Shown here piece by piece: positions 35,635 to 45,216 of a stretch of DNA of 64,000 bases. Numbering within the stretch: the first letter of the stretch is position 1; each line of letters starts with the position of its first letter. The notes beneath the pieces were generated by a model that was not told the DNA's origin, made no database searches, and was given only the letters and a program-made list of their open reading frames with translations. Position numbers and translations under genes: made by a program. Source of the stretch: an uncultured Prevotellaceae bacterium. Lineage in GTDB: Bacteria > Bacteroidota > Bacteroidia > Bacteroidales > Bacteroidaceae. The stretch spans positions 100,426 to 164,425 of the forward strand of contig CACZZQ010000002.1 in assembly GCA_902785695.1 (NCBI GenBank), written 5' to 3'.

Positions 35635-35666
35635 CAAAATTACATCATTTTACTTTCAGATGCAAA
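35635..35666 (-). promoter_or_regulatory. Promoter of the candidate small RNA
   Basis: Reverse strand TTTG (35666-35663), 20 bases, TAATTTTG (35642-35635); exact consensus and spacing. No coding start follows on this strand before the terminator. Confidence 0.65.
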
Positions 35667-35730
35667 CTTTTTTCGCATTTTTTCTTTCAATCCGCAATAA
35701 AATTGATTTAAATCAAGTCGGAATCTTTTT

Positions 35731-36462
35731 TTACAGTTCAGATATTTTCCCAATGCCACTCTCGTCAAGAATTTTCTTACTGGGCTTTCCTGCATACCTA
35801 AAGGCCCCCACACCCGAAACCGATGCTTTCAGCGAGTCGGAAGCATAGCATTCTATACCGCCCACGCCGCTCACCTCGCCTTGTACACGGCGTGCCTTCA
35901 AAGCCTTGGCATCAATGCTGCCCACGCCACTGCAATCCAAATTGGCCCATGCAGCAACACCCGACAGCTTGATGCCGCCCACGCCCGAGCAATCCACAGA
36001 GATCTTATCCACCTTCAGCCCGTGCAGGCTCATCGCGCCAACACCAGAATTCTCCACCTTCAACAACTTGGTACGGAGACTATCAACATGCAACTTGCAC
36101 AAGCCTTCGTTGTCAACCTTCACGAGCCTGGGCGTATAAATAGTGGCATTCACGTGGGCCGTCTCCAGATTCTTTGCCATATCAGAAAGCCCCATCTCCA
36201 GTTCGCCGTCGTTCACCTTGAAGGTAAAGAGATCCAGATAGTTGTCGGGCGCAGACAGCACCACGCGATAGTCGTTATCCTGACTTTGCACAATCTTCAC
36301 ATGGCCCATGGCATCCAGCTCCACCTTGTCAAACGGTTCCATCTTCATTTCCTTCTCGGCCACCGTATCACTTGGCTTCAAGGTATTGGACATCCTGAGA
36401 TCCACACACGAGGTAAACAGCAACAACATGGAAGCAAGTCCACAAATCATCATCTTTTTCAT
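35731..36462 (-). CDS. DUF2807-like (head GIN domain) lipoprotein
   Basis: 243 residues starting at MKKMMICGLASMLLLFTSC, a lipoprotein signal peptide with lipobox Cys; upstream Met at 36528 lacks support. The body is a right-handed beta-helix-like series: repeating KVDNEGLCKLHVDSL, VENSGVGAMSLHGL, VDCSGVGGIKLSGV, LDCSGVGSIDAKAL, with the SGVG turn recurring every 20 or so residues. Periplasmic; proposed as an adhesin-like or autotransporter-like fold, function unknown. The candidate small RNA lies just downstream on the same strand and its promoter is within 70 bases of the stop. Confidence 0.88.
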   Translation of the reverse strand: MKKMMICGLASMLLLFTSCVDLRMSNTLKPSDTVAEKEMKMEPFDKVELDAMGHVKIVQSQDNDYRVVLSAPDNYLDLFTFKVNDGELEMGLSDMAKNLETAHVNATIYTPRLVKVDNEGLCKLHVDSLRTKLLKVENSGVGAMSLHGLKVDKISVDCSGVGGIKLSGVAAWANLDCSGVGSIDAKALKARRVQGEVSGVGGIECYASDSLKASVSGVGAFRYAGKPSKKILDESGIGKISEL

Positions 36463-36547
36463 ACTTTTATCTTTTTGTTTATTGTACTTTTTATCCTTTA
36501 GACGCAAAAAGACGCAGGAAAGTTGCATTAGTTGCTGAAAAAAACAC

Positions 36548-36555
36548 TAACTTTG
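36548..36555 (+). promoter_or_regulatory. -7 element of the fused hydrolase gene
   Basis: TAACTTTG, eight bases before the ATG; a near-leaderless message. Confidence 0.5.
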
Positions 36556-36563
36556 CAACAATT

Positions 36564-37538
36564 ATGGAGCAACAAAGTCAATACGTCAAGCAATTCCCCG
36601 ACCTCATGGCAGGGAAAACAGTATTATACTGCCACGGTTTTGGCAGCAGTGGACAATCGGGGACGGTGACGCGCCTGCGTAGCGTGATGCCACAGTCGCG
36701 GGTCATTGCGCCCGACCTGCCCGTAGATCCTCATAAAGCGATTACCCTGCTTCGCACCATCTGCGAACAGGAGCAGCCCGACCTGATTATCGGCACATCG
36801 ATGGGCGGCATGTACGCCGAACAGCTTCGTGGCTTCGACCGCATCTGCATCAACCCCGCCTTGGAGATAGCCGAGACCATGAAGGCCCACGGCATGACCG
36901 GCACACAGCAGTTTCAGAATCCCCGTCAGGACGGTCAGCAGGAGTTCTATGTCGACAAAGCCTTGGTAAAGGCCTACCGTGAGGTGTCCGAAGGGCGTTT
37001 CGAGGGACTCACCCCCGAGGACAGCCGTCGCGTCTATGGCCTGTTTGGCGACAGAGACGAATTGGTGGACACTTTCCAGATGTTCGCCCTACGCTATCCC
37101 TTTGCCACCCATTTCCACGGCGAGCATCGCGTGGACGACAAGAGCTATATGCACTCAGTGGTTCCCCTGATCCGATGGATTGACGATCGCCAGGAGCATC
37201 GCCAGCGTCCTATAATATATATAGGTATAGAGACGCTCAAGGACAGCTACAACAAACCTGCCAGCAGCTGCCAGAAGGCCGTTCGCCTGCTCATTGAGCA
37301 TTACCAGGTCTATTTCGTAGGTGAATACGATGAAGAAAAGTGGCTCGAAGAATATATCAACGTGCCTGCCTGGCGACACACCATCTACACCCCGCGCCGC
37401 GACTTGCTCTACGGCGACTACCTGATTAGCAAGGAGAAAGAGGCCGACACGATGGCCACCGTCCTGGAATTTGGTTCCGATACTTTCAAGACCTGGGAAG
37501 ACATCATTGAATACTTCTCACGCCTTGGTGGACAGTAA
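36564..37538 (+). CDS. YqiA-like alpha/beta hydrolase fused to a degenerate 5'-nucleotidase-like domain
   Basis: 324 residues. N-terminal about 210 residues resemble YqiA/YcfP esterases: VLYCHGFGSSGQSG (oxyanion region), nucleophile elbow IGTSMGGMYA with Ser, GDRDELVD acid, and HRVDDKSYMHSVVP with the His region. The C-terminal about 110 residues resemble the tail of NT5C-type 5'(3')-nucleotidases (RRDLLYGDYLI, then LEFGSDTFKTWEDIIEYF), but the catalytic DxD motif is replaced by YIGIET, so this half is probably inactive. Substrates unknown. It has its own promoter and converges on the bipA gene. Confidence 0.75.
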   Translation: MEQQSQYVKQFPDLMAGKTVLYCHGFGSSGQSGTVTRLRSVMPQSRVIAPDLPVDPHKAITLLRTICEQEQPDLIIGTSMGGMYAEQLRGFDRICINPALEIAETMKAHGMTGTQQFQNPRQDGQQEFYVDKALVKAYREVSEGRFEGLTPEDSRRVYGLFGDRDELVDTFQMFALRYPFATHFHGEHRVDDKSYMHSVVPLIRWIDDRQEHRQRPIIYIGIETLKDSYNKPASSCQKAVRLLIEHYQVYFVGEYDEEKWLEEYINVPAWRHTIYTPRRDLLYGDYLISKEKEADTMATVLEFGSDTFKTWEDIIEYFSRLGGQ

Positions 37539-37540
37539 TC

Positions 37541-39343
37541 TTACTGTCTTGCTGCCTTCTTACGCTGGTCGTGATCAAGGATAGTCTTGCGAATACGCAT
37601 GGACTTAGGTGTCACTTCTACCAACTCGTCCTCTTTGATATACTCCAGACACTCCTCAAGACTCATGATGACCTTGGGGATGATGCGGGCCTTCTCGTCG
37701 GTACCTGAAGCACGCACGTTGGTGAGCTGCTTAGCCTTGCAGACGTTGACGACCAAGTCATTGTCGTGAACGTGCTCGCCAACGACCTGTCCCATATAGA
37801 CATCCTCACCCGGGTCGATGAAGAACTTTCCACGATCCTGCAGTTTGTCGATGGCGTAAGCGAAGGCATTTCCTGTCTCGAGGGCAATCATACTGCCGTT
37901 GACACGGCGTTCTATCTCGCCCTTGTAAGGCTGATACTCCTTGAAGCGGTGGGCCATGATAGCCTCGCCCTGAGAAGCGGTGAGCACATTGGTACGCAGA
38001 CCGATGATGCCGCGTGAGGGGATATTGAATTCAATATTTGTACGCTCGCCCTGGCTCTCCATCGAGGTCATCTCACCCTTACGGCGGGTCACCATATCAA
38101 TCATCTTCGAGGCGAACTCCTCGGGTACGTTGATGGTAAGCTCCTCGATAGGCTCACACTTCACACCGTCGATCTCCTTGTAGATGACCTGTGGCTGACC
38201 AACCTGCAGCTCGTAACCCTCGCGACGCATGGTCTCGATGAGCACAGAGAGGTGGAGCACGCCACGACCTGAGACAATCCACTTATCAGTAGAGTCCTCG
38301 AACTGCTCTACGTGGAGGGCAAGGTTCTTTTCGAGTTCCTTCTCCAAGCGGTCGTTGATATGACGTGAGGTGACGAATTTTCCCTCCTTACCAAAGAAGG
38401 GCGAATCGTTGATGCAGAAAAGCATCGACATCGTAGGCTCATCGATAGCGATAGGAGCCAAGGGTTCCGGATTCTCAAGGTCGCAGATGGTGTCGCCAAT
38501 CTCGAACTTATCCAGTCCGATAACAGCGCAGATATCACCACACTCCACCTCGTCGATACGGCTGTGACCCATACCGTCGAAGGTGTGGAGCTCCTTGATC
38601 TTGGTCTTCTCCATAGTGCCGTCGCGATGGGCGATGGTGACCTGCATACCGTCCTTTAGGGTGCCACGATGAACGCGACCCACAGCGATACGACCTGTGT
38701 AAGAGCTATAGTCGAGCGAGGTGATGAGCATCTGAGGGGTGCCCTCAATCTGCTGAGGCGCAGGAATCACCTCGACAATCTTATCAAGAAGATAGGTGAT
38801 GTCGGTGGTGGGGTTGTTGTAGTCCTCACCCATCCAACCGTTCTTGGCAGAGCCATAGACAACGGGGAAGTCGAGCTGGTCCTCGGTAGCATTCAGCGAG
38901 AACATCAGGTCGAACACCATCTCATAGACCTCCTCAGGACGACAGTTGGGCTTGTCAACCTTGTTGACCACCACGATGGGCTTCAGTCCAATTTGCAGAG
39001 CCTTCTGAAGCACGAAGCGCGTCTGGGGCATGGGCCCCTCGAAAGCGTCAACAAGCAACAGACATCCGTCGGCCATATTAAGTACACGCTCTACCTCGCC
39101 ACCGAAGTCGCTGTGCCCTGGAGTGTCAATGATGTTGATTTTTGTGCCTTTCCAATTGATAGATACGTTCTTGGAAAGGATGGTAATGCCGCGTTCGCGC
39201 TCCAGGTCGTTAGCGTCGAGTACCTGGTTGCTCAGGTTCTGTCCCTCACGGAAGAGATTTCCTGCCAGCATCATTTTGTCGACCAGAGTGGTCTTTCCGT
39301 GGTCTACGTGTGCAATAATTGCAATGTTCCTAATGTCTTGCAT
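37541..39343 (-). CDS. typA: Translational GTPase TypA/BipA
   Basis: 600 residues, full length. G1 [11 protein letters not shown]3 [17 protein letters not shown]4 VVNKVDKP, domain II/III EF-G-like folds, and the BipA C-terminal domain ([13 protein letters not shown]-like motif, here [19 protein letters not shown]). Ribosome-associated GTPase for 50S biogenesis and stress adaptation. The upstream gap holds the tRNA and its terminator on the same strand. Confidence 0.97.
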   Translation of the reverse strand: MQDIRNIAIIAHVDHGKTTLVDKMMLAGNLFREGQNLSNQVLDANDLERERGITILSKNVSINWKGTKINIIDTPGHSDFGGEVERVLNMADGCLLLVDAFEGPMPQTRFVLQKALQIGLKPIVVVNKVDKPNCRPEEVYEMVFDLMFSLNATEDQLDFPVVYGSAKNGWMGEDYNNPTTDITYLLDKIVEVIPAPQQIEGTPQMLITSLDYSSYTGRIAVGRVHRGTLKDGMQVTIAHRDGTMEKTKIKELHTFDGMGHSRIDEVECGDICAVIGLDKFEIGDTICDLENPEPLAPIAIDEPTMSMLFCINDSPFFGKEGKFVTSRHINDRLEKELEKNLALHVEQFEDSTDKWIVSGRGVLHLSVLIETMRREGYELQVGQPQVIYKEIDGVKCEPIEELTINVPEEFASKMIDMVTRRKGEMTSMESQGERTNIEFNIPSRGIIGLRTNVLTASQGEAIMAHRFKEYQPYKGEIERRVNGSMIALETGNAFAYAIDKLQDRGKFFIDPGEDVYMGQVVGEHVHDNDLVVNVCKAKQLTNVRASGTDEKARIIPKVIMSLEECLEYIKEDELVEVTPKSMRIRKTILDHDQRKKAARQ

Positions 39344-39356
39344 AATACTAATACCT

Positions 39357-39389
39357 TAAAAAAAAATGCCGAGAAGTGTATCCTCGGCA
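39357..39389 (-). terminator. Terminator of the tRNA gene
   Basis: Reverse strand TGCCGAG, nine-base loop, CTCGGCA followed by nine to ten T. Ends the tRNA transcript before the bipA start. Confidence 0.85.
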
Positions 39390-39413
39390 CAATCCAGCAT
39401 TTCGCCTTTTCAG

Positions 39414-39487
39414 TAGCGGGAGCCGGGATTGAACCGGCGACCTCATGATTATGAATCATGCGCTCTAACCAGCTGAGCTATCCCGCC
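39414..39487 (-). tRNA. tRNA-Met (CAT)
   Basis: Reverse strand 74-base cloverleaf: acceptor GGCGGGA with TCCCGCT (one G-U), D-arm GCTCAGCTGGTTAGAGC, anticodon stem CATGA/TCATG around loop TTCATAA, T-arm CGCCGGTTCAATCCCGGCT. The anticodon is CAT. It lacks the three G-C pairs of initiator tRNA, so it is elongator Met; a CAT-reading tRNA-Ile2 cannot be excluded by eye. CCA is not encoded. Confidence 0.93.
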
Positions 39488-39506
39488 ATCTGCTTGTAAG
39501 CGGGTG

Positions 39507-39514
39507 CAAAGGTA
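39507..39514 (-). promoter_or_regulatory. -7 element of the tRNA gene
   Basis: Reverse strand TACCTTTG, 19 bases before the mature tRNA 5' end. Confidence 0.5.
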
Positions 39515-39519
39515 CTGCT

Positions 39520-39566
39520 AAAAAATGAGAAACGAGAAATGAGAAATGGGAAATTTGCGCGGCTTA
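39520..39566 (+). repeat. GAGAAATGAGAAAT tract with TTTGCGCGGC end
   Basis: Imperfect 7-base repeats (GAGAAAY) followed by AAATTTGCGCGGC, a variant of the GTGAAAAGTG/TTTGCTACCGC element. It lies between the tRNA promoter and the START-like gene promoter. Confidence 0.55.
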
Positions 39567-39630
39567 ACATTTTTTATGAATCAGAGTACATTTTTTTTAC
39601 TTCATCGTATGCGTTTTCCATCTTTTTATG

Positions 39631-39638
39631 TAACTTTG
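39631..39638 (+). promoter_or_regulatory. -7 element of the START-like protein gene
   Basis: TAACTTTG, 47 bases before the chosen ATG at 39686. Confidence 0.45.
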
Positions 39639-39685
39639 TAGCCGAAAAACCTATTCCTGTATGGGAACACACTAACCAGAACGAT

Positions 39686-40084
39686 ATGCTGAAACAACGA
39701 TTGAATTTAGAATATCCGCTGGCTGCAGGTAAACCCGATTTGCTGTGGCAACTGTTGAGCACAGACCACGGACTGGAGCGTTGGCTGGCCGACCGAGTGG
39801 TAGAAGAAGACGGAGTAATGCAACTCACATGGGGCAATATCTACGGTGAGCACCACACACTGAACGCCAATATTGTGGAACGTCAAAAGAACAGCCACAT
39901 ACGCCTGCAATGGGTTGACGAAGAAGAGCCAGAGGCCTATTGGGAAATGAGAATAGGCAAAAGCGACCTGACAGGCGACCTTTGTCTCAGTGTAGTGGAC
40001 TACGCACCTGCCGAGGATATCGAAGACCTGCATGAATTATGGGATGGGAATCTGGATCGGCTGCATCAGTCAACAGGATTTTGA
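39686..40084 (+). CDS. START-like domain protein
   Basis: 132 residues from MLKQRLNLEYPLAAGKPDLL; the upstream ATG at 39539 would put the promoter inside the gene. The sequence, with LLSTDHGLERWLADRVVEED, MQLTWGN and the YWEMRIGKSDLTGDLCLSVVDYA strand pair, matches the small START-like/AHSA1-like proteins of Bacteroidetes, which form a helix-grip fold with a ligand cavity. No ligand is known. Its stop codon lies inside a hairpin repeat shared with the next intergenic region. Confidence 0.8.
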   Translation: MLKQRLNLEYPLAAGKPDLLWQLLSTDHGLERWLADRVVEEDGVMQLTWGNIYGEHHTLNANIVERQKNSHIRLQWVDEEEPEAYWEMRIGKSDLTGDLCLSVVDYAPAEDIEDLHELWDGNLDRLHQSTGF

Positions 40085-40160
40085 GGTTTAAGATTTGAGG
40101 TTTGTGTTAAAAAACAACAAGGTACACGAGAAATCTCAAACCTCAAACCTTAAACCTCAA
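40081..40160. repeat. 24-base inverted repeat GAGGTTTAAGATTTGAGG
   Basis: Arms 40081-40104 and 40137-40160 pair with one mismatch around a 32-base loop. The arms are themselves made of GAGGTTTA-like repeats. It overlaps the stop codon of the START-like gene and ends just before the next promoter, so it can act as terminator. Confidence 0.8.
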
Positions 40161-40170
40161 AAAAAAATAT

Positions 40171-40178
40171 TACCTTTG
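40171..40178 (+). promoter_or_regulatory. -7 element of the LptF/G-ribBA operon
   Basis: TACCTTTG, eleven bases before the ATG, directly after the A-rich end of the hairpin repeat. Confidence 0.55.
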
Positions 40179-40189
40179 CAGCCTGATTT

Positions 40190-42187
40190 ATGTTTAGAAT
40201 AAAGAAATTAGACATATTCATCACGAAACAGTTCGGGCTGCTCTTCGTAGGAACCTTCTTCATCTGCCTCTTCGTACTGATGATGCAGTTCCTTTGGCGC
40301 TATGTTGACGAACTGATAGGCAAGGGACTGTCAATAGAGATCCTGGCGCAATTCTTCTGGTACATGGGATTAGGTCTGATGCCACAAGCATTCCCACTGG
40401 CCATCCTTCTGTCATCGCTTATCACCTACGGTAACTTAGGCGAAAGTTCCGAACTAACGGCCATCAAGGCTGCTGGCATCTCTTTGATGCAGTCCATGCG
40501 CTCGCTTATCGTTGCGGTATTACTGATTGCAGGCATCTCGTTCTATTTCCAGAATGTCGTAGTTCCCAGTGCCAACATGCAGCTGAAGCAGTTGCTGGTG
40601 TCAATGAAGCAGAAGAGTCCGGAACTGGAGATTCCGGAAGGCACATTCTATGCTGGCATCCCCAATTCCAACCTTTATGTCGAGAAGAAAGACCTGAACA
40701 CGGGACACCTCTATGGCATCATGATCTATCGACAGACAGGGTCGTATGAAGACCAGACCATTATCTTGGCCGACTCGGGCATGCTACAGTCTACTGCCGA
40801 GAAGAAGCACCTGTTGCTGACCCTCTGGGGCGGCGAATGGTTCGAGAATATGCGCTCACAGGATATGGGAGGCACTGCCGAGGTTCCCTATCGCCGCGAG
40901 ACCTTCGGGCAGAAACAGATATTGCTCGATTTCGACGGCGACTTCAATCTGGCAGATGCCAGTAATTTTTCGGGCGATGCCAGTGCCAAAAGCGTTCCCA
41001 AGATATTGCAAGACCTGGATTCCATCAAGTTGTACAACGACTCCGTAGGACGACAGTTCTTCCGTGAGGCACAAAGCTACACCTTCCAAACAGCTGAGCT
41101 GACCCCGCAGGACTCCACCAGGCTCCTTAGCGCTAAAGAAGAAGAGATGCCTGTGCTCGACAGCATCCTGGCAAAGATGGACAACGACATCAAGCGGGAA
41201 ACAGTACGACAGGCAGCACGTCAGGCCCAAAACGCCTTCAATGACCTGGAGATGAAGAGAAATTACGTGGATGACCTGAACCGCACAGAGCGCATACATC
41301 TTCTGGAGGCTATCGGCAAGTGTACCCTGGCTCTCTCGTGCATCATATTCTTCTTTATCGGCGCACCATTAGGAGCCATCATCCGCAAGGGTGGATTGGG
41401 TGTCCCTGTCATTGTGTCTGTTATTGTGTTCCTGATTTTCTATCTGCTTGACATGACGGGTATGCGTATGGCACGCGACGACAACTGGACGGTATGGTTC
41501 GGGCGAAGCATCTCTACAGCGGTGTTAGCACCTCTGGCGGTATTTTTCACCTATAAAGCCAACAACGATTCCACCGTATTCAATATAGATGCCTACAGAC
41601 TGGTCATGATGCGTATGCTGGGTCTGCGTCTGAAGCGCAATGTCACGAAGAAAGAAGTGATCATCGAAGAGCCAAAATACCGCATGGATGCCGTCGCCCT
41701 GCAGACTGTCAACGAGGATATCGCCATATACTCAGAGACCCACAAGTTGCTGCGCTGGCCTTCGCCCATCAAGGTATTCTTCCGCCCCGGCGATGACCAC
41801 GAGATAGCACACATCAACGAGGTGCTGGAAATGGCCATCGAAGACCTGGGCTATTCACGCGACAATAACGTGCTATACCAGCTGAACAATTACCCCATAC
41901 TGGCCACTCATGCCCACACGAGGCCGTTCCGCAAGAAATGGCTCAATATCATCAGCGGTCTGTTCCTGCCATTGGGCATCTTCTTCTATTTCCGTATGTT
42001 GCGTTTCCGTCTGCGCCTGTACCGTGACCTGCGCGATGTCACCAACACCACCGACAAACTGATGCCGCTCATGCTGGCACTTGCCGACAAACAGAAGGAC
42101 ACCCTGGCGGACGAGGCTTACAAAGATTATACGAAACTAAATATACAACAAAACGATGGAGACATTCAAACTGAACAAGATAAGTGA
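40190..42187 (+). CDS. LptF/LptG-family permease (YjgP/YjgQ)
   Basis: 665 residues. Helices about 12-32, 55-75, 100-118 near the N-terminus, a periplasmic jelly-roll region, then helices about 378-398, 405-425, 440-460, and a long cytoplasmic C-terminal extension (about 470-665) with another helix near 590-610. LptF and LptG span the inner membrane and extract LPS for transport to the outer membrane. The single fused-length protein with extra C-terminal region is the usual Bacteroidetes form. Overlaps ribBA by 32 bases. Confidence 0.9.
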   Translation: MFRIKKLDIFITKQFGLLFVGTFFICLFVLMMQFLWRYVDELIGKGLSIEILAQFFWYMGLGLMPQAFPLAILLSSLITYGNLGESSELTAIKAAGISLMQSMRSLIVAVLLIAGISFYFQNVVVPSANMQLKQLLVSMKQKSPELEIPEGTFYAGIPNSNLYVEKKDLNTGHLYGIMIYRQTGSYEDQTIILADSGMLQSTAEKKHLLLTLWGGEWFENMRSQDMGGTAEVPYRRETFGQKQILLDFDGDFNLADASNFSGDASAKSVPKILQDLDSIKLYNDSVGRQFFREAQSYTFQTAELTPQDSTRLLSAKEEEMPVLDSILAKMDNDIKRETVRQAARQAQNAFNDLEMKRNYVDDLNRTERIHLLEAIGKCTLALSCIIFFFIGAPLGAIIRKGGLGVPVIVSVIVFLIFYLLDMTGMRMARDDNWTVWFGRSISTAVLAPLAVFFTYKANNDSTVFNIDAYRLVMMRMLGLRLKRNVTKKEVIIEEPKYRMDAVALQTVNEDIAIYSETHKLLRWPSPIKVFFRPGDDHEIAHINEVLEMAIEDLGYSRDNNVLYQLNNYPILATHAHTRPFRKKWLNIISGLFLPLGIFFYFRMLRFRLRLYRDLRDVTNTTDKLMPLMLALADKQKDTLADEAYKDYTKLNIQQNDGDIQTEQDK

Positions 42188-43367
42188 GGCCGTGGAGGAT
42201 TTCCGCAATGGCAAATTTGTCATCGTGGTAGATGACGAAGACCGCGAAAACGAGGGAGACCTGATCTGTGCCGCAGAGAAGATTACCCCCGAGATGGTGA
42301 ACTTCATGCTGAAATACGCCCGTGGCGTGCTGTGCGCACCCATCACCATCAGCCGCAGCGAGGAACTCGACCTGCCCCGGCAAGTCAGCGAGAACACCTC
42401 CGTGTTAGGAACGCCCTTTACCGTCACTGTCGATAAGTTGGAAGGCTGTACCACCGGCGTATCAGCCCACGACCGCGCTGCTACCATACAGGCACTGGCC
42501 GACCCCACATCGACCCCACAGACCTTCGGCCGACCGGGACATATCAACCCACTCTACGCGCAGGACAATGGCGTACTGCGCCGCAGCGGACACACCGAGG
42601 CTGCCGTAGACCTCTGTCGCCTGGCCGGCCTCTACCCTGCCGGTGCGCTGATGGAGATCATGAACGATGACGGTACGATGGCCCGGATGCCAGAGCTACA
42701 GGTCTTTGCCCAGGAGCATCACCTGAAAATCATCACCATCAAGGACTTGATAGCCTACCGCCTTCAGCAGGAATCACTTATCGAGGTGGGCGTAGAGGCC
42801 GACATGCCTACAGAATACGGGCATTTCCGCATCATTCCATTCCGCCAGAAGAGCAACGGACAGGAGCACTTCGCGCTGATTAAGGGCGAATGGAAGGAAG
42901 ACGAGCCCATCCTCGTGCGCGTACATTCTTCTTGTATGACAGGCGACATTCTGGGCAGCCGTCGCTGCGATTGTGGCGAACAGCTTCACAAAGCCATGCA
43001 GAAGATAGAACAGGAGGGCAAGGGTGTCATCGTCTATATGCAACAGGAAGGTCGCGGCATAGGACTTATGAACAAGCTGGCTGCCTATAAGCTGCAGGAG
43101 GAAGGCTACGACACCGTAGATGCCAACCTCTGTCTGGGCTTCAAGGCCGACGAGCGCGACTACGGCTGCGGCGCACAGATGCTACGCCATCTGGGCGTTC
43201 ACAAGATGCGTCTGATGACCAATAATCCCGTGAAGCGTGTGGGACTGGAGGCCTACGGACTGGAAATCGTAGAGAACGTACCCATTGAGGTTACACCTAA
43301 CGAATATAACCTACGCTATCTGAAAACCAAAAAAGACCGCATGGGACATACGCTTCATCTGAAGTGA
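42156..43367 (+). CDS. ribBA: Bifunctional DHBP synthase/GTP cyclohydrolase II
   Basis: 403 residues, two enzymes of riboflavin synthesis. N-terminal DHBP synthase (about 1-205) with [16 protein letters not shown] and the HTEAAVDL motif; C-terminal GTP cyclohydrolase II (about 206-403) with zinc Cys pattern [17 protein letters not shown] and [12 protein letters not shown]. Translation is probably coupled to the overlapping LptF/G gene, a pairing of lipid transport and cofactor synthesis that looks positional only. Confidence 0.96.
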   Translation: METFKLNKISEAVEDFRNGKFVIVVDDEDRENEGDLICAAEKITPEMVNFMLKYARGVLCAPITISRSEELDLPRQVSENTSVLGTPFTVTVDKLEGCTTGVSAHDRAATIQALADPTSTPQTFGRPGHINPLYAQDNGVLRRSGHTEAAVDLCRLAGLYPAGALMEIMNDDGTMARMPELQVFAQEHHLKIITIKDLIAYRLQQESLIEVGVEADMPTEYGHFRIIPFRQKSNGQEHFALIKGEWKEDEPILVRVHSSCMTGDILGSRRCDCGEQLHKAMQKIEQEGKGVIVYMQQEGRGIGLMNKLAAYKLQEEGYDTVDANLCLGFKADERDYGCGAQMLRHLGVHKMRLMTNNPVKRVGLEAYGLEIVENVPIEVTPNEYNLRYLKTKKDRMGHTLHLK

Positions 43368-43397
43368 TAAGTGATAGGTGATGAGTTGAGAGACGCT

Positions 43398-45215
43398 ATG
43401 AAAAAAATCAAGGCTATATACCTGTGGCTGGGCGTGCTTATCGTCGTTGCATCAGCGCTGCTGTATGCTGAGTCCGACCTGCTATGGAAAGTACAACAGT
43501 ATAACCTGTTTCTCTATTCTTCACTGTTTTTCAAGCAGACGATGGTGGTGCCGGGAGGTATGCTCTCCTATCTGGGGGCATTCTTCACGCAGTTCTTCTA
43601 CCATCCGTGGATAGGCGTACTGCTGCTCTGCGGCTGGTGGCTGCTGCTCATGTGGCTGGCAAAACGCGCGTTTTCCATCCCAGACAGGTGGATTGTCTTC
43701 ACAATGATTCCCGTAGCCATCCTGTTAGTAGCCAATACAGACCTGGGCTACTGGATCTACGTCATGAAGCTGAAGGGCCATTTCTTCTCTGCCACTATCG
43801 GCACCACAGCAGGTGTCGCTCTGTTATGGGGATTCCGGAAACTGCCTGAAAACATCTGGATACGCATAGCATATATCACTATGGCATTGTCAGCAGGATA
43901 TCCACTCATGGGTGTCTATGCATTGGGGGCGACATTAGTGATGGGGATCTGGACGTGGCGACTATCGGGGAAGTTCACACAGAATATTGCACTCTCCGTT
44001 TTTTCACTACTGGCCATCGTTACCCTACCACTGGTATACTACCGCTACGTCTATTATCAGACCAACATCCATGACATCTACCGGGCAGCACTGCCCATCT
44101 TCACCGTCTCGGATACATATCCCGTCTATTTCATTCCATATTATCTGCTGGCCGCCTTCTTTATCGCCATTGCGATATTACCCTTCAAGCCTACCCCCAG
44201 CAAGCCTCAAAAAAATATCATTCCCATCATCGCTCAAGGCCTGATATTGGCTGCCATGGCAGTTGGCGTGTGGCATTTCTGGTACAAGGATGTCAATTTC
44301 CATCATGAACTGCGGATGCAGCGCTGCATAGAAAAGACCGATTGGAAGGGCGTACTGGAAGAAGGCGAGAAGCAGGAGGGCGAGCCCACTCGTGCCATTG
44401 TGATGATGCACAATCTGGCACTGAGCCGGCTGGGACTCCAGTGTGAGAAAATGTACAGCTTTCCGAAAGGTTCGAAGAAGCCCAACACACCTCTGCCTGT
44501 CTATATGTATAACACGGCAGGCAGGCTGATCTATTATCATTATGGTGTCATGAACGAGTGCCACCGTATGTGCATGGAGGAAGGTGTAGAATACGGATGG
44601 AACGTGGAGCTACTTCAATATATGGCACGAACGGCCCTGTTCACCAATGAACCAAGAGCAGCACGGAAATACCTGGACCTGCTCCGACAGACACAGTATT
44701 ACGAAGACAGGGCCGACCATATGGAAAGTCTCATAGACAGCCCAGACCGCCTGGCCAATGACATGGAGACAGGTCCCATTACCCACATGATGCATTACGC
44801 CGACATACAAAGCCAAGGCGACAGTTACGTGGAGAAGAACCTCATGGTGATGTTGTCACAACTGGACTCCAACGACCCGTATTTCCAAGAGCAGGCCGTC
44901 CTGGCTGCGATGTGGACAAGGAGCAATGCCGATTTCTGGGCACGCTTTGAACAATATCTCAACCTCCATCCCAACAGGCCCGTACCGCGTATCTTCCAAG
45001 AGGCAGCCTATCTCTTCGGCAACATGAATCATTTGCCGTTCACGGAAGAGTTGCCTATCGACAGAGAGGTGAAAGAGAACTTCCGGGGCTTCGTGCAGTT
45101 GATGCAACAGTGTCAGGGAAGACCCAGCGATCAGTTCAGGAAATACATCAGTCAGAGATACGGCCATACCTATTATTTCGAATACTTCTTCCTGAAGGAC
45201 ATCACGTACTATTGA
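43398..45215 (+). CDS. Multi-helix membrane protein (DUF6057-like)
   Basis: 605 residues from MKKIKAIYLWLGVLIVVAS; the ATG at 43371 sits in a GTGATAAGTGATAGGTG repeat and is unlikely. About ten helices occupy residues 1-290, then a soluble C-terminal half (about 295-605) of helical TPR-like character (EPRAARKYLDLLRQTQYY). I recall Bacteroides relatives as DUF6057, without function. It is one base from the CxxCH lipoprotein gene, a pairing that suggests a shared job at the inner or outer membrane. Confidence 0.75.
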   Translation: MKKIKAIYLWLGVLIVVASALLYAESDLLWKVQQYNLFLYSSLFFKQTMVVPGGMLSYLGAFFTQFFYHPWIGVLLLCGWWLLLMWLAKRAFSIPDRWIVFTMIPVAILLVANTDLGYWIYVMKLKGHFFSATIGTTAGVALLWGFRKLPENIWIRIAYITMALSAGYPLMGVYALGATLVMGIWTWRLSGKFTQNIALSVFSLLAIVTLPLVYYRYVYYQTNIHDIYRAALPIFTVSDTYPVYFIPYYLLAAFFIAIAILPFKPTPSKPQKNIIPIIAQGLILAAMAVGVWHFWYKDVNFHHELRMQRCIEKTDWKGVLEEGEKQEGEPTRAIVMMHNLALSRLGLQCEKMYSFPKGSKKPNTPLPVYMYNTAGRLIYYHYGVMNECHRMCMEEGVEYGWNVELLQYMARTALFTNEPRAARKYLDLLRQTQYYEDRADHMESLIDSPDRLANDMETGPITHMMHYADIQSQGDSYVEKNLMVMLSQLDSNDPYFQEQAVLAAMWTRSNADFWARFEQYLNLHPNRPVPRIFQEAAYLFGNMNHLPFTEELPIDREVKENFRGFVQLMQQCQGRPSDQFRKYISQRYGHTYYFEYFFLKDITYY

Positions 45216-45216
45216 T

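Noticed and set aside
35620-35700. 26-codon plus-strand frame MKNTMQNYIILL with a Bacteroidetes-like start context
   Set aside because: No promoter on that strand at proper distance, and the same bases hold the reverse-strand promoter of the small RNA candidate. A relic of a gene start is possible but unsupported.
38669-39448. Long plus-strand open frame opposite bipA, ending in AGAGIEPATS
   Set aside because: It is antisense to a highly conserved GTPase and its tail is read from the tRNA gene, a known source of false proteins.
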